64,000 nucleotides of DNA, from the NCBI GenBank assembly GCA_030620095.1, contig JAUTXW010000143.1, positions 1,282,501 to 1,346,500 of the forward strand, written 5' to 3'. Origin of the DNA: Kuschelorhynchus macadamiae. Lineage: Eukaryota; Arthropoda; Insecta; Coleoptera; Curculionidae. The position numbers and the translations under genes are program-made. This document shows positions 22,802-36,604 of this stretch, piece by piece (position 1 is the first letter of the stretch; the number at the start of each line of letters is the position of its first letter). The notes under the pieces are model-generated. The model was not told where the DNA came from and did not search any database. It saw nothing but the letters and a program-made list of their open reading frames with translations.

Positions 22802-24470
22802 TACTGGGTTATTCCGTATATTGCTACTACGTTTAATATAAGAGGTAGAAAAAAACTTTAAATACTAAAGTTTTAGGGTTTATCCTAAAAGTAACAAAAC
22901 AAATGAATATCGCAAAGTCAGTATAAAACAGAAACTTGGCAAATCTTTAATGGAACATATGTAACTAAAAAATATATGATATGTCGACATTTGGTTTAGC
23001 TGTTTTCGAAATACATTATTTGCATTTAAAAAAAGTGATCGCTGTTGCCATGAATAAACAAATGGCTTGAACGCCATTATTTATTATGATTTATTCGGCT
23101 GTCAGATTTTTATTTGGCTGTCCGATTTCCTTTATTCTTCAGTAAAACGGGTTACATAGAAGAAGAAAAGTTAGAAATAGTTCGCCTATATTACAAAAAC
23201 AACAATAATGTTGCTCAGGCACAAGCAGAGTATCGACATGTTCATCCCGGAATGCCAGTTCTTTCTATTGTACGGAAAGGAGTATGACTGAGCATTAAAC
23301 ACTTCATAGGACAAAGCGCTTACTTATAGTATTTTCAGAATAGGAAAGGAATGTTCAAATATTTTCTCTGATTCATTACTCTGTTATTACTTATTTTTAG
23401 AACATCCAAGTTATCTACCGTCAACGCTATTAGATACTAAATCAACAAAAAAGATTGAAACTGTTTTACAGAAATATAGATATCACCTTTATAAAATGTT
23501 GCCGGTACAAAAATTTATAATAATAATCACAAAATTAGAACACTACCATGTTGTAATAATATGTTAGTTAGGAAAAGTGAAGGCAATTTTTTTAAATAAG
23601 ATTTTGTGGAGCGATGAATCTACGTTTTTCACAGCCAGGTGTGTATAATTGACGAGACATTCATATATAGGCATTAGAGAACCCCCACTCTTATTATTCT
23701 TAGAAACCGAATAGTGGAGCCGATTATATTTGAGGACTCGTTAACAGTAGATTCACCCAGTTTTTAAATAAAATTGAATGTTTGTTAGAAGAACGTCCTC
23801 TCAGGGAATTTGAAAACAGAATATGACATCAGGACAGCGCGCCGCCTCATAACACAGCGCACGTAAGATTTTTTTTAAATAACCGGTTTAACGAGTGGAT
23901 TGAAACTCATGGGACCATTAACTGACCACCTAATAGTACCTGACCTGACCCGTTTAGACAATTTTTATGAGGCTATCTAAAGGATAAAGTATATAAAGGA
24001 AAAAGTCAAAATTTGGATGACGTAAGGTAAAGGATCCAAAGGAGTATAGATTAAAGAAGAATCCGGAGCATATTTGCAATGCTTTATTAACTAGTTGAAG
24101 ATTACATAAAATGTATCGAAAATATCGGCGGTCACATTCAACATTTGTGAATTTTCATAAATTATTTTATTAAAAAAAAGCTACTTTTTTGATTCTATTT
24201 TGTTTATTGAAAATAAATGAATATGTTAAATAATGGCGCTCGAGCCATTCGTTTATTCATCGGAAGTACGATCACGTTTTTTAAATGCAAATATTTCAAA
24301 AACGGCGAAACCAAATGTCAACATATCATATATCTTTCAATTCTTACAGTTAATTACTTAACATTTTCTGGCGATTTAGGATAAACCCTACAATTTTTGT
24401 ATTTAAAGTTTTTTCTGTCTCGTATTTTAAACTCAGTATGCGCTGTCTAAATATACGGAATAACCCTGTA
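22802..24470 (+). mobile_element. Mariner-type element 2 (1669 bp) with about 280-bp inverted repeats
   Basis: Left end TACTGGGTTATTCCGTATAT and right end ATATACGGAATAACCCTGTA are inverted copies. The similarity continues inward for about 280 bp, including GGGTTTATCCTAAA and its inverse, ATATGATATGT and its inverse, and GCCATTATTTA. TA at each end fits the TA target of mariner transposases. It lies just downstream of the host gene's last exon and AATAAA. Confidence 0.8.
23143..24060 (+). pseudogene. Mariner-type transposase pseudogene (element 2)
   Basis: N-terminus reads YIEEEKLEIVRLYYKNNNNV then AQAQAEYRHVHPG, the helix-turn-helix region typical of this group. Catalytic blocks: ILWSDESTFFT (first Asp) near 23607, WHQDSAPPHNTAHV (second Asp; reconstructed across a stop) near 23825, and NSTDLTRLDNF with a WGYLKDKVYK-like follow-on near 23930-23990. 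About 40 residues separate the second and third Asp, longer than classic mariner DD34D and nearer the DD41D type. Several stops and frameshifts, including TGA for Trp, inactivate it. Confidence 0.75.
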
Positions 24471-24505
24471 CTTAAGTAAGATGATAATATATACATTTTT
24501 ATTGA

Positions 24506-24745
24506 TCACCGTAAAATGTCGCGTTCTAAAACTTGGATATCCTAAAAACGGCACCACTTGTGATCAGACGCAAAATTCAACGGTCGTCTTCTAGTAGCAA
24601 GATTTCATCGGAAGAGTCCAACCAGACCCCGTTAATATCAATTCCGAGCTTGGGAACCTTTATTTTAGGTGTGATATCAATGACAATTTATAGCTTTAAT
24701 GATGACTATCGACATACTTGGGCTAGTCTACCGCTAACGAGATAG
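24506..24745 (+). other. Unidentified coding-like frame with a membrane-type segment
   Basis: The 70-codon frame from 24533 (TTG start, after an in-frame TAA) contains a Ser-rich stretch (RSSSSSKISSEESNQ), then a hydrophobic segment (LGTFILGVISMTIYSF), then a polar tail ending at TAG. An ATG at 24516 in another frame (MSRSKTWIS) would need a one-base shift to join it. It is less AT-rich than its flanks. It could be a small membrane-protein pseudogene; I do not recognise it. Confidence 0.3.
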
Positions 24746-24779
24746 ATCCACCTAATAGTAATATACTAAATCCTTGTTT

Positions 24780-24995
24780 TAATATAGAATTGGAATTTTG
24801 TTAGCGCGCTAACGCCTACTTTCTTTACAGCGAACCTAACTAATCTTAACCTAACCCAATTCCCATTTTTATCAATTATAAGTTTTGTTAAAGAGAATCC
24901 GCCTGAATAGGGATTCGAACACATATGTGCCGCATTTAAAGCCGAGTAGCCTACCACTGACCCGGGAAGCCCATACTGAACATTCAACAAACTTG
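24780..24995 (-). mobile_element. tRNA-derived SINE, minus strand
   Basis: On the minus strand, 24972-24899 reads as a tRNA-like head with an A-box-like TCAGTGGTAGGCT (24960-24948) and a B box GTGTTCGAATCCC (24922-24910) at tRNA-like spacing. Acceptor and T stems do not pair properly, so it is not a functional tRNA gene. The body continues toward lower coordinates to about 24780. Target duplications were not resolved. Confidence 0.55.
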
Positions 24996-24999
24996 TTTA

Positions 25000-27211
25000 T
25001 CAGTTATCATTGCAAAACAAGCAGGTGCGAAGCTTCGCAATCGGTATCACTGGGGTACAACTTTGAACAATTACAGTAACGGTTTGCTATAAGGAGCCAA
25101 GAAGCCATGTCAGTACCCTTAAAATAGTCGTAACAGATTTATAAAACGTATTCTATTTACTTGATTTTTTAATTTAAAACACAGTAAAATAAACAATGCT
25201 TTAGTTTCATAAACACCAAAGTTTCTGAATTTAGTTTTTATTTTCCAGAATCATTTGTCAATATATCTCAGCATACCAATGAGAAGGTCAAAAAATGAAA
25301 ACAGTGCTAATGATTTAGTGTTACGGTCAAGTCAGTTCGCTTGGAGAGGCCCAAATACTGAAATTCATTTATAAACTAAAAATATGCTTTTTGCGGACAT
25401 TCGTCTGCCCTCAAGAGCCAGTTGAAATGTGCCCTTGGTTTCTTAATAGATCTAAACACCGCGTTATAATTAGAACTGGCGATGGTCAGAACATGCCTTG
25501 AACCATTTTATAAAAATCCTTTATGTATCTGGTATGTTTAATGCACTTACATTAATCCAGGGAATGCGTTCTACATAGGAGTTTCCTGTTTTTCTACACA
25601 GTATTACCGTAACGTATGTGTGGTGACTAAGAAGCTTTATTACTATTATTATTCGAACCTAAAAAGACCACGAACAGATTCGTTATTTTATTATGTCGAC
25701 GACTAAAGGTACTGGACCAGGTATGCGGAGCACTGAAAACATACTCTCGAACCAACGTCTTCCAATTGGAAGAGAAGCGCTTTTGCTAGTGCACCATCAG
25801 TTAGCATCATAATACAAATCTTTTATGCAAACCTTTTTGCATAAACTTTCTTTCAGAAAATATTAAAATAAAATAATTAAGTAGACCCCTTTCTGATTTG
25901 AAATTTTCGTAAGTCATATAGATAGATATATAAGTAATAATAATTGCTGTGCTATAATGTCACAGCTTAATATTAACTTTAAATTATTTTATTCTTTCTA
26001 TCTTAAGGTTAGATTAAGGTAATGGTATTTCCTAATTTCTTTAATTATTTATAATTAATACATACATTTTTATTCACTTAGCTAATAAAAATATTTATAT
26101 CTCCATCCTTTACAAGTTACGAATTAGAATTGTTCCTTTATAGCTGTACCATTTTTATTGCTCTTTAGCTAATGAAGGACGTTTATGCTTTCGAAATATG
26201 TCCCTTTAAAATTTTAATAAACTAGTGTAGTGTTACCTTTTATTTATTTAAACTACGGTTGGTCTGACACAGCAATTTACTACACTTAGTTAATGTGCAC
26301 ATATTTGCAGTTTTATTTAATGTAAAACAACAGTTAATGACAGTGTTCCTGTGTTAGAGATATATTTTTGTCTCCAAACGCCAGGTAATAAACATGCGAT
26401 TTTAAAATGGCAAACATCATGTATTTTATTATGGTTATTATCATACAACGCAAAAGAAAAATAATATAAGCTCATAAACCCAATAAAAATGCTGTAAGAT
26501 ATAATGTTTTATTCAAATTGTGTTTTACATTAGCTTACTCATGAGAATATAACGACGAATGGATTTCCCGTTTCCAAGGCTGATTAAAAAATTAATTTTA
26601 TTAGGGATTTTTTGTCCAAATTCTTACCATTTCGATCAAAACATTCTTGAAATTCCTTACTCAGTTGGCTAAAAATTGCCAAACACATTACGTCTAGTTG
26701 ATGTATTCTCGAATTTTTCAATTTAACTCTCGCAGATTGCGTCTAATGTGATGGGATCTGGAGACCTATTTGGTCATCTTAAATCTTCAAAGAAAAAGAT
26801 TACTTTTTGAAAAATAATCCTATAGCTCGCGTCTTCAATCAGCGACGGACATATAGGGGGGATGTTTTATCTTCTTGACAAACTTTTATTGGTAATATAA
26901 TATGAAGCTGTGTTGACAAATGTTTTCCAGGTTTTCATTGTAAAATATTTTATATTTTTTTGACATTGACTAAATATTGCGTTGGCAAAGTTGAAAGTCT
27001 GTTGGCAAAACTAAAAATCTGTTGACAAAGTTTGTTATACTCCTCCCAACCCTTTCTTGTCAGACCTTCCCTGACTTCTATTGATCCCCTAGCTATAAAT
27101 GCAATACCACCATCGTACTGAAATCATCTACCATGATTAAAACCATAATTTTTTTGTAGTTAAGGTACCAACAAAATCCCGTGACATTTCATGCAAATCA
27201 GTAAACGATGA
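25000..27211. other. AT-rich intergenic DNA
   Basis: No supported gene. A 40-codon ATG frame at about 25693-25812 (MSTTKGTGPGMRSTENILSN...) is open but unsupported. A GAAGGACG...CGAAATATGTC phrase near 26173-26206 resembles the terminal repeats of some Penelope-like elements. Mariner-like reading on the minus strand near 26700-26870 is too decayed to call. Confidence 0.3.
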
Positions 27212-27268
27212 TGTGTTTTCATTCCGGGTGTATATCTGTTTAATAGTGTCGTTCTGAAAAGAATAGTT

Positions 27269-27640
27269 TTGCTAACGTTTCGCCTTGAGAAAGCAAGTTT
27301 GAAGCCCAAGTTATGGATTCGTTATGTGGATGACATGTTTATATTATGGCAACATGGTCATACAAAGTTCGAAAACTTTCTAACTCACGTAAATTCAATA
27401 CATCCCAGAATACAATTTACCCTAGAGTTAGAGGAAAACAACAAACTCCCATTTTTAGATGTTCTGATCACAAAACTGCATAACGGACATTTCGAATACA
27501 CTGTGTACAGAAAACCAACACATACCGACAGGTATTTAAATGCAAAATCACACCCACCACAAATTCACGCTGTGGCCAATACTCTAATATCTAGATCCGT
27601 GCGATTAAATGAAACACAGAAGAAAACTACTTGGAAACCC
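27269..27640 (+). pseudogene. Penelope-like reverse transcriptase, C-terminal fragment
   Basis: The frame reads KPKLWIRYVDDMFILW (RT catalytic box YVDD at 27323-27334, first Asp kept), then NKLPFLDVLITKLHNGHFEY and TVYRKPTHTDRYLNAKSHPP, blocks highly characteristic of Penelope RT. The fingers and palm upstream of YVDD are missing, as the inverted arm joins directly. The frame then leaves the endonuclease frame near 27620-27640, where the linker seen in the other copy is deleted, and ends at 27700. Non-functional. Confidence 0.8.
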
Positions 27641-28031
27641 AAAAGACAAAATCAAATTGGAAAACAAAGTAGTATACAGCATTCCATGCCAGGACTGTGA
27701 AAAGCTGTACGTGGTGCAAACTAACAGGCGAATATCAGTAAGAGTAGAAGAGCATAAACTTAGCATCAGAAACAAACAAACAACCTCGGCCCTATTCCTA
27801 TATCATCAGGAAACCGGCCACAAAATAAATTTCCATTGGTGTAGTGAGATTGCCAATATAGAGCATTATAAGACCAGAATAATCCGAGAAGCCATAGAAA
27901 TAGAAAAACAAGGCGATTTAAATAAAAGGGACGAATCATTAAAACTACCAACAGTATGGAAAACAATAATCGACAAATCTAAAATCAACCGAAATTTGCG
28001 CAACAAGAAGAGCAACATTTGGAAAACATAA
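27640..28031 (+). pseudogene. GIY-YIG endonuclease domain of the Penelope-like element
   Basis: The frame gives VVYSIPCQDCEKLYVVQTNR, the zinc-ligand-bearing GIY-YIG variant of PLEs (Cys-x2-Cys kept). The YIG-equivalent, normally YVGQT, reads YVVQT because a Gly codon became GTG at 27714-27716. Downstream are RISVRVEEHKLSIRN, FLYHQETGHKINFHWC and RIIREAIEIEKQGDLN with the conserved Arg, His and Glu, ending KLPTVWKTIIDK. The enzyme nicks target DNA for integration. Loss of the motif Gly and the upstream frameshift suggest a dead copy. Confidence 0.8.
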
Positions 28032-28076
28032 ATAATGTCCAACGGCCGCTTAGAGCTGGCCGGCCCCGGGTGGGGG

Positions 28077-28113
28077 TATAAAACGAAGCTCGCAGTCACT
28101 AACACTTTCAGTC
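28077..28113 (+). promoter_or_regulatory. TATA-initiator core promoter in the PLE terminal repeat
   Basis: TATAAAA at 28077-28083, preceded by a GC-rich GGCCCCGGGTGGGGG. An arthropod-type initiator TCAGTC at 28108-28113 puts +1 about 33 bp from the TATA. PLE terminal repeats are known to carry promoters. In the minus copy the TATAAA and TCAGTC are also present but about 48 bp apart. Confidence 0.45.
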
Positions 28114-28273
28114 TCTATTCGGACTCGAGAAGGAAAGCATCGGAAATACCAAATGTGATTTTGGCGAAACGTCAGCAAAACTATTCTTTTCAGAACGACA
28201 GTATTGAACGGATGTACACCCGGAATGAAAACACAACGTTTTCCATCCTTAAAGGACTAAGAATTGACAATAA

Positions 28274-28350
28274 ATATATATATATATATACATTTTGGAG
28301 GGTGATTTTTTCACGATTATAATAAGTTTCTCTCACAAGGGAAGTAAAAT
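28274..28350 (-). repeat. Short (TA)n and a fragment of the ATGGCGG-repeat 5' end
   Basis: (TA)8 at 28274-28290 is followed at 28293-28350 by GATTTTTTCACGATTATAAT ... ACAAGGGAAGTAAA. This is the inverted 5' terminus of the repeat family seen at 62052 (TTACTTCCTTCGTACAAGGG ... AATCGTGAAAAATC). Confidence 0.5.
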
Positions 28351-28499
28351 AGATCTCTATTTACGGTAATCGTTGCGCCCAATCTATTCTCAACAACATT
28401 CGAACCGAATAATTCTTACGGTCGACATCACACACTATACAGTCACTTTAAGCTGTTTTGTTGTTAACTTAAATGTTTTGGACACAAGTATCGACAATT

Positions 28500-29405
28500 A
28501 ATTTCAACATGCGGCATATGAAAGATTATAGCAGCTTAAATTGGTTAGCATTGGTCAGCTCCCATGTAAAAATATAGCCTACTTCATATTTTATTTTATT
28601 CAATATATGGTTGGTAGTTGCACAGTTATCGCCTGAATGTAAAAATGTCGAAAATATTTTAAAAATGTTTTATGTTTATATGAAAGATACACAGCATTGA
28701 AAATCATTTTTAACACTTATGTGACTTGTGGCACATTCGTGTGAAAATATATACTATTTATTGTCTGTCAATTATTTGACAAATAATGGCATTATGTCAA
28801 AGTCGGTAAAAGAAGAAATATCATCCTATTACAGAAATATAAAGCCCTAGGGCATTAGAAATAATGATTTGGTTTATTATTATTGAAACTAAATGGTTCT
28901 CAATTAAAAAATATATTACTTAGTTGGATATTAAACGTTTAAGGCACCACCAAGTTTTCCAAAAAACTGCACACGTTAAGTTTTTTTTTCTTTACTTATT
29001 AATACACTAGTGATAGCACTTCAACTACTTAAATAGTTTATACCGACAAGGACAAAGGGAGACTATGCTTATTGTCATTCGTAACACGAATAACGAAATA
29101 ACTTAAACTTCTAGAACTGACTGACATAGTTAATAGATTAAAAAGTTGCTTGGATTCGTTTAAGCTTACCTCACCGGTAACGCGGCGTGTAAAACTCGAC
29201 TTTTTTCATGGAACATTATTCACAATTGAAACGACAGACCGAATAGAGGTTATTTCCCTGTGGTCTTAAGTTGTTGATTATGCTCAATTTGTCACCGAAG
29301 TAATATAGACGTGAGCTGGTAAATGTAAACAAAGGTATCTGTTAACGTTGACAAATGAGAAAAATATCATTTTGGTCTTGCTATTTATAATGTAATATTT
29401 TTACG
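28500..29405 (+). repeat. Dispersed about 0.9-kb repeat, copy 1
   Basis: Matches 36605-37545 in the same orientation. Shared phrases include CAATATATGGTTGGT, CTTATTGTCATTC, TAACTTAAACTT, AGAACTGACTGACA, GTGTAAAACTCGACTTTTTT, AATAGAGGTTATTTCCCTGT and TTAACAAATGAGAAA-type ends. No reading frame is conserved between copies, so it is a non-coding repeat of unknown class. Confidence 0.65.
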
Positions 29406-29441
29406 ACAATTATTTTCATACAGTTACTTTTGAATTTGAAA

Positions 29442-29615
29442 TCAGATTATTCGGCGATGTTTCCCTTGTGAAATATCCTCCATTAAATAATGCAGACAAA
29501 TAGTTATTTTGGCAAAATATGCACTAGCACCATTATGCGGGGAGTAGATACTAAAATCGATACAAACGCGCTTTCCCACATCTTTATCAAACTTCTTAGC
29601 TGGAAGAAATATATG
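29442..29615 (-). other. Unidentified coding-like frame, possible terminal exon
   Basis: Minus strand: an acceptor-like ATATATTTCTTCCAG near 29612 is followed by an open frame of about 55 codons, including DVGKRVCIDFSIYSPHNGAS and LHYLMEDISQGKHRR, to a TGA at 29442. The frame is also open upstream to an ATG at 29651. Composition is coding-like. No family recognised. Confidence 0.3.
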
Positions 29616-29659
29616 TGGAATATCAAAAATATATAATTTTCCTAGGTACAAAACAACAT

Positions 29660-30500
29660 TGTTTTAATAAAGAGAACTATTTAATTTACTTTTTTATATT
29701 AAACATTTTGTGAAAAGTTAAATAATAAAGAAACGGCATGTCTCTGATTGGAAAATGCAGTTTTTTTATATTTTTGTGTTGGTAAAATAACCTGAAAGTT
29801 ATAATCAATTATAAACGCGCAAATTATTCAAATTTAGAAAGTCAAAAATTATACAATAATAATGTCCTATTAAATACATTTCAATAATGATGTGTTTATT
29901 TGTCTCTAGAAAGTTAAGTCAAAACTAAGCAGAATGTATCTTTAAAGAAAAAATAAAAACCCCTTATATTCAGTATTTCATACCGTTAGGTAGATCAGCC
30001 CCAGGTTAGCACCAGGTTTGTCAATAAAGCCATAATAGAGACCTGACGGTAGTTTTGCCTTGTAAATCTAGGACTACCACATAAATCAACAGCCAGTACC
30101 CCTACATGGATCCGCACCGGCTTAGTACCAGGTATTCAATAAAACCATCGTTAAAGAAAAAATAAAAGCATAGCAGTGGCTCCTAAATATTAATGCAAAA
30201 ATGTAAATAACACATTCAGATATATTATAATAATCGGGTAAAAATATAATAAACAATGTAAAATAAATAATATAAACAACGTCATAATTATTAACTAAAA
30301 TATACAGAAGACTTATATTGCTTAAATAGTTCATTATTTATAAGGATTGAAATATCTACCATTATGAGACTAACCGTGAATATTACAAGACGAGTTGTCA
30401 GTCGAGGCTGATGCCACGGCGTGTCTCATAATTATTATTTTCGATCCGAATAACATACAAAACTTTATCTTCTGGCATCAGTTGAGTCATACATTGTGCA
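29660..30500. other. AT-rich DNA with a weak tandem repeat
   Basis: A phrase of the type GTTAGCACCAGGTTTGTCAAT at 30004 recurs as CTTAGTACCAGGTATTCAAT at about 30120, suggesting a diverged about 116-bp duplication. No gene seen. Confidence 0.3.
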
Positions 30501-30504
30501 AATG

Positions 30505-30662
30505 TATTGGACGTTTGGGGGAAAGTCTACCTCCGTCTTCAGAAAAACTAAAAATAAAGAACTAAAAGCAGTATATTACTTATGTTTTGTATCAGAGATA
30601 TAATAACATATTTTTGGTTTTGCTGAAGACGAGGGTATAATTTCATCCGAAACGTCCAAATT
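30505..30662. repeat. Foldback resembling paired Penelope-type termini
   Basis: GGACGTTTGGGGGAAAG ... CTCCGTCTTCAG (about 30509-30542) is the inverse of CTGAAGACGAGGG ... CATCCGAAACGTCC (about 30622-30655). CTGAAGA...CGAAACGT phrases occur in PLE terminal repeats that carry hammerhead-like motifs. No RT or endonuclease lies between, so this may be a solo pair of ends. Confidence 0.45.
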
Positions 30663-30913
30663 TTTGTTCCGCTCTGCAGCAAAGCTCGGGCTGAAGCAAA
30701 AATACCAGCTACTTTTATTATTAGATATTTCTCATCTGGTGCTGACAACATGAATTTGGTTATATCATCTATCGTAAATATTTCTACTTTTTTGACCGAA
30801 AACCTACGCTTTCTCTTTTCGAACCGTCTGTTAGTTTGAAAATGTTGCTTATATCGATATTTTGCTTAATTTTAACCAAGCATTTTATCATCCCATAACG
30901 TGACCAAAGGACT

Positions 30914-31156
30914 TTACTTAGTTATAAAGAGTATGCCAAGAATACCTCCTCCCAGAAACTTCTGTCCAGTCTTTGCCTTGATATATTTGGTAACAGGTCC
31001 AAATTTGTCTTTTTGGCTGTATCCAAATAAATTGTGGTAGCTCTTCATGTGAAAAATCAATTCTTTACGTTTTTCCTTCTTTTCACTTTTTCCGAGAGAA
31101 AAAAAAAACGTGTTGAAAATACTGAAAATGCTATAGTGATAATGTTGTATTGACAT
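30914..31156 (-). other. Unidentified 80-codon frame
   Basis: A minus-strand ATG frame with a basic middle and a C-terminus FGPVTKYIKAKTGQKFLGGG then ILGILFITK before TAA. The last 45 codons are less AT-rich than the surroundings and look coding-like. No family recognised and no splice context established. Confidence 0.25.
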
Positions 31157-31339
31157 CTGCTGGTTCTATTATTTACTGACATTATTTTTTGAAATGAGAC
31201 GGTGACGTTCAAAAAAGCTTGTAAATATACATTTCAGTTAATTTAAACAAATGTACACTTATTCGGTATATATGGTATAAATAGGATAGACATTTACTAT
31301 TTTTGCTATACATCAGCTTAAAAATTTTTTATTCGCCCA

Positions 31340-31445
31340 GTAAAAGTCACTTTCCCGCACTAGTGCGGAAAAGTAAATAAAAAAGCCCTAGTACGGGAAA
31401 ACACAATTTTCCGAAACAAAATATGTGCGGGAAAATGACTAATTA
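31340..31445. repeat. Palindromic CGCACTAGTGCG repeat
   Basis: CCGCACTAGTGCGG is a perfect 14-bp palindrome near 31354-31367. Related half-motifs (CCCTAGTACGGGAAAA, ATGTGCGGGAAAAT) follow within 70 bp, forming a degenerate cluster. Function unknown. Confidence 0.4.
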
Positions 31446-31872
31446 AGCACGGCCATAGAAAATGTAATTTAAATTTCTCGCTGCAATTAATTTAAAATAT
31501 CATGTTAACCAACATACAAATATAAAATCACTAAATATTTCATAAACAATCATGGCCTTTGTTCGTAGTTTTTTCATTATTAAAGCAAGTTTTTATTATA
31601 ACATACCATGAAATGATTTAGGTTATTTAGTCAATCTTATAGTCATTGCTATTGAGTGAATGTATTAACCAGTAAATTTTAGAAAAAAGAAGAGTGAAAA
31701 TAGTGAAATGTAATATTGAACATTTTTATGGTGGACACGAAATGTCGCCGAAAAATTTTAATTTCGGATTCGTGATTAGCGATCGAAAATATACCGGTGA
31801 ACAAAGAATGGTTCACAAGTGAGGAATACGCTATTCCAAACGAATATTTGACTATACTTTTTCTACGACTCT

Positions 31873-31949
31873 TACCCCCGTATTCACTAAAAAGGTTTAA
31901 GAATTAAACCAGGTCTAGTTGTTCAATTGTTGAATATATATATATACAT
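31873..31949 (+). repeat. Short dispersed repeat, copy 2, with a (TA) tail
   Basis: CCCCGTATTCACTAAAAAGG ... AACCAGGTCTAGTTG matches 3596-3645. It is followed by TTCAATTGTTGAATATATATATATA, the site into which the transposon at 31950 inserted. Confidence 0.5.
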
Positions 31950-34730
<2,781 letters not shown>

Positions 34731-36132
34731 CATTTACGAAACTGACAAAAAACACAGTCAACTGGGCTAGAGTGCCATATATCACATGTGAATAGAAAAA
34801 AAAAACTTTGAAAATGCTATTGAAATAATACTTTTATTAAAACAGTTTTTCAACACGTGTTGAAATATACAAAATATAATAAGTTTACTGAACATTTTGA
34901 GTGGTCGTAAGAAAAGTAGTGCACATACATTACTCGTGTCAAAGTTATCGTTTGCAAACTCGAAAGATTTCCGCACTCGGCTAACACCTCGTGCTAAATA
35001 CCTTCTCGTTTGAATACTACCACTTTCAACACTTGTTATGTAATATACTATTTTTTTGTCCTATGTCAAGAAAGTGTAAATCAAGTACTAAAGAAAAATA
35101 CACATCTTACCGACTTACGCACGTCAAGAAAAATATTTTGACGTAATTTTTAATCGGACGGGGGTTTAGCAATTTACAAAAAATTTCTTAAACGCTTTTA
35201 GAGACGTTAAGAATGGATATAAATCAAAAAGTTGAATAAATTCGACGTATTTTGGTAAATTAAATATAAACTATAAAACAACTCCTACCCCTGCAGCGAC
35301 CAAATTTACACAGTAGTTCGACTTCAAAATAGTGACGTGACTCTCTCTGAGCATCATATAATACATCTATATTAGGTTAGACATTTAAGGTCACTAGTGA
35401 GTACATCTAACACGTGTATGTATATTTTTTTATATATATATTATTACAAATTAGTCATTATTTGGGCGCCGACTCCAAAATATCTGTTTTTGATCAATAA
35501 ATAAAATATTTTTAACTTTTTAGCGATTTTTTTTTTGAAGTCGGTTATATATTTTTTTATTTATATTTTGTTTTTCACTTTTTAGCTATGACGAATAGAG
35601 AAGTAAACGACACTGTCAAAAAAATGTAAATTTAATTATAAGACTCGCTGTCTTAATCACTCTTATACCTGTGTTTTTTTAAATACTATTATGACAAAAA
35701 AACGGGTGAACGGACTTCAAATCAAAATATATGGGACCACCAAGTGAGAAAAAGTAATAAAATATATTTTCTAATTAGTAGAGCGAATTTGATAAATATA
35801 AATCAAAATATGAATTTTTAATTGAAAAGTTAATGGATGAAATCAGCTTTTCAAAAATTTAAAAAATAATGTCTACGAAAATATCAAACAAAGAATTCTT
35901 AGAACAAACTTTCTGACAACATTTTCTCTAAATTGACGCAAAAGACTACCCATACGCCAAATTGACTTCCGCCAAATAGACGTATTAATCAAATTTTCGT
36001 CCGCCAAATGTATGCCAAATTGGTGATGTGGCTCTAATAAGCCACCGTTCCTCTCGAATTACGGATTAAGTAAAATCGGCGATAGACTGATTATTTATAT
36101 GCTAAAATAACCTAATATGTGCAGCTTTGTTA
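34731..36132. other. AT-rich DNA, no gene identified
   Basis: Contains a perfect 16-bp palindrome TTCAACACGTGTTGAA at 34849-34864 and a short cluster of CGCCAAAT-type repeats near 35950-36010. No coding signal supported. Confidence 0.35.
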
Positions 36133-36346
36133 TTAGTATTTGATATTATTATCATCCCTTCTACTACAAAACTTTTCTATGGACAGGATTCTGGAGACGC
36201 TTAGCAATGCCGCACTCAATTCTGCGTTGAACGGATACGGAAAGTTAGCGTTAAAGAAAGCCTCGATCATAACTCGCGATGCTCCACTGGTCAATATCCT
36301 ATTATTAAAAAGCAATCCGCATTATTTCAATATCGATCATTGTTAA
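36133..36346. other. GC-richer island open on both strands
   Basis: About 180 bp is open on the minus strand (60 codons, including RVMIEAFFNANFPYPFNAEL) and on the plus strand (68 codons, including LNSALNGYGKLALKKASII). Base composition differs sharply from the flanks. Either strand could be a coding remnant, or the segment may be a conserved non-coding repeat. No family assigned. Confidence 0.3.
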
Positions 36347-36604
36347 TATGATCGCACTACCTTGCATAATTGTTAACTGGTTGCCAATTAAAAAGAAAAA
36401 TCCATTCCTAGACACCTCGTACTTACAGTATATAATACCTTAAATAATTGAGAAATCTATCAGTAAATATTTGTAAAAAGTCAATGTTTATTAACTTTTT
36501 ACCCAAGCCACTTTTGTTGCACCTGTTTTTTAAATTTTTATGAAGGATATACATGTTTTCTATGCCTACTATGAAAATGTCCAAAAAACATACAGCCAGC
36601 AATG
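36347..36604. other. No gene identified
   Basis: AT-rich linker before the second copy of the dispersed repeat. The 95-codon plus frame starting at 36540 runs into the repeat and is not conserved in the other copy, so it is rejected as a gene. Confidence 0.3.

Larger units (their letters stand above)
27212..28236 (+). mobile_element. Penelope-like element, family A, 5'-truncated copy
   Basis: About 72-bp inverted arms flank the coding part: 27212-27284 (TTCATTCCGGGTGTA ... GCTAACGTTTCGCC) and 28163-28235 (GGCGAAACGTCAGC ... GAATGAAAACACA). Inverted partial terminal repeats on 5'-truncated copies are typical of PLEs. Between them lie the C-terminal part of an RT and a GIY-YIG endonuclease in different frames. 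A second, minus-strand copy lies at 39680-41762. Confidence 0.85.

Noticed and set aside
24899..24972. Functional tRNA gene on the minus strand
   Set aside because: A and B boxes are present but acceptor and T stems do not pair; a SINE head fits better.
26680..26870. Possible minus-strand mariner transposase end (SPDPITLD-like)
   Set aside because: Only one weak block; no second motif and no inverted ends located.
27866..28105. 79-codon minus-strand frame
   Set aside because: Antisense of the GIY-YIG endonuclease.
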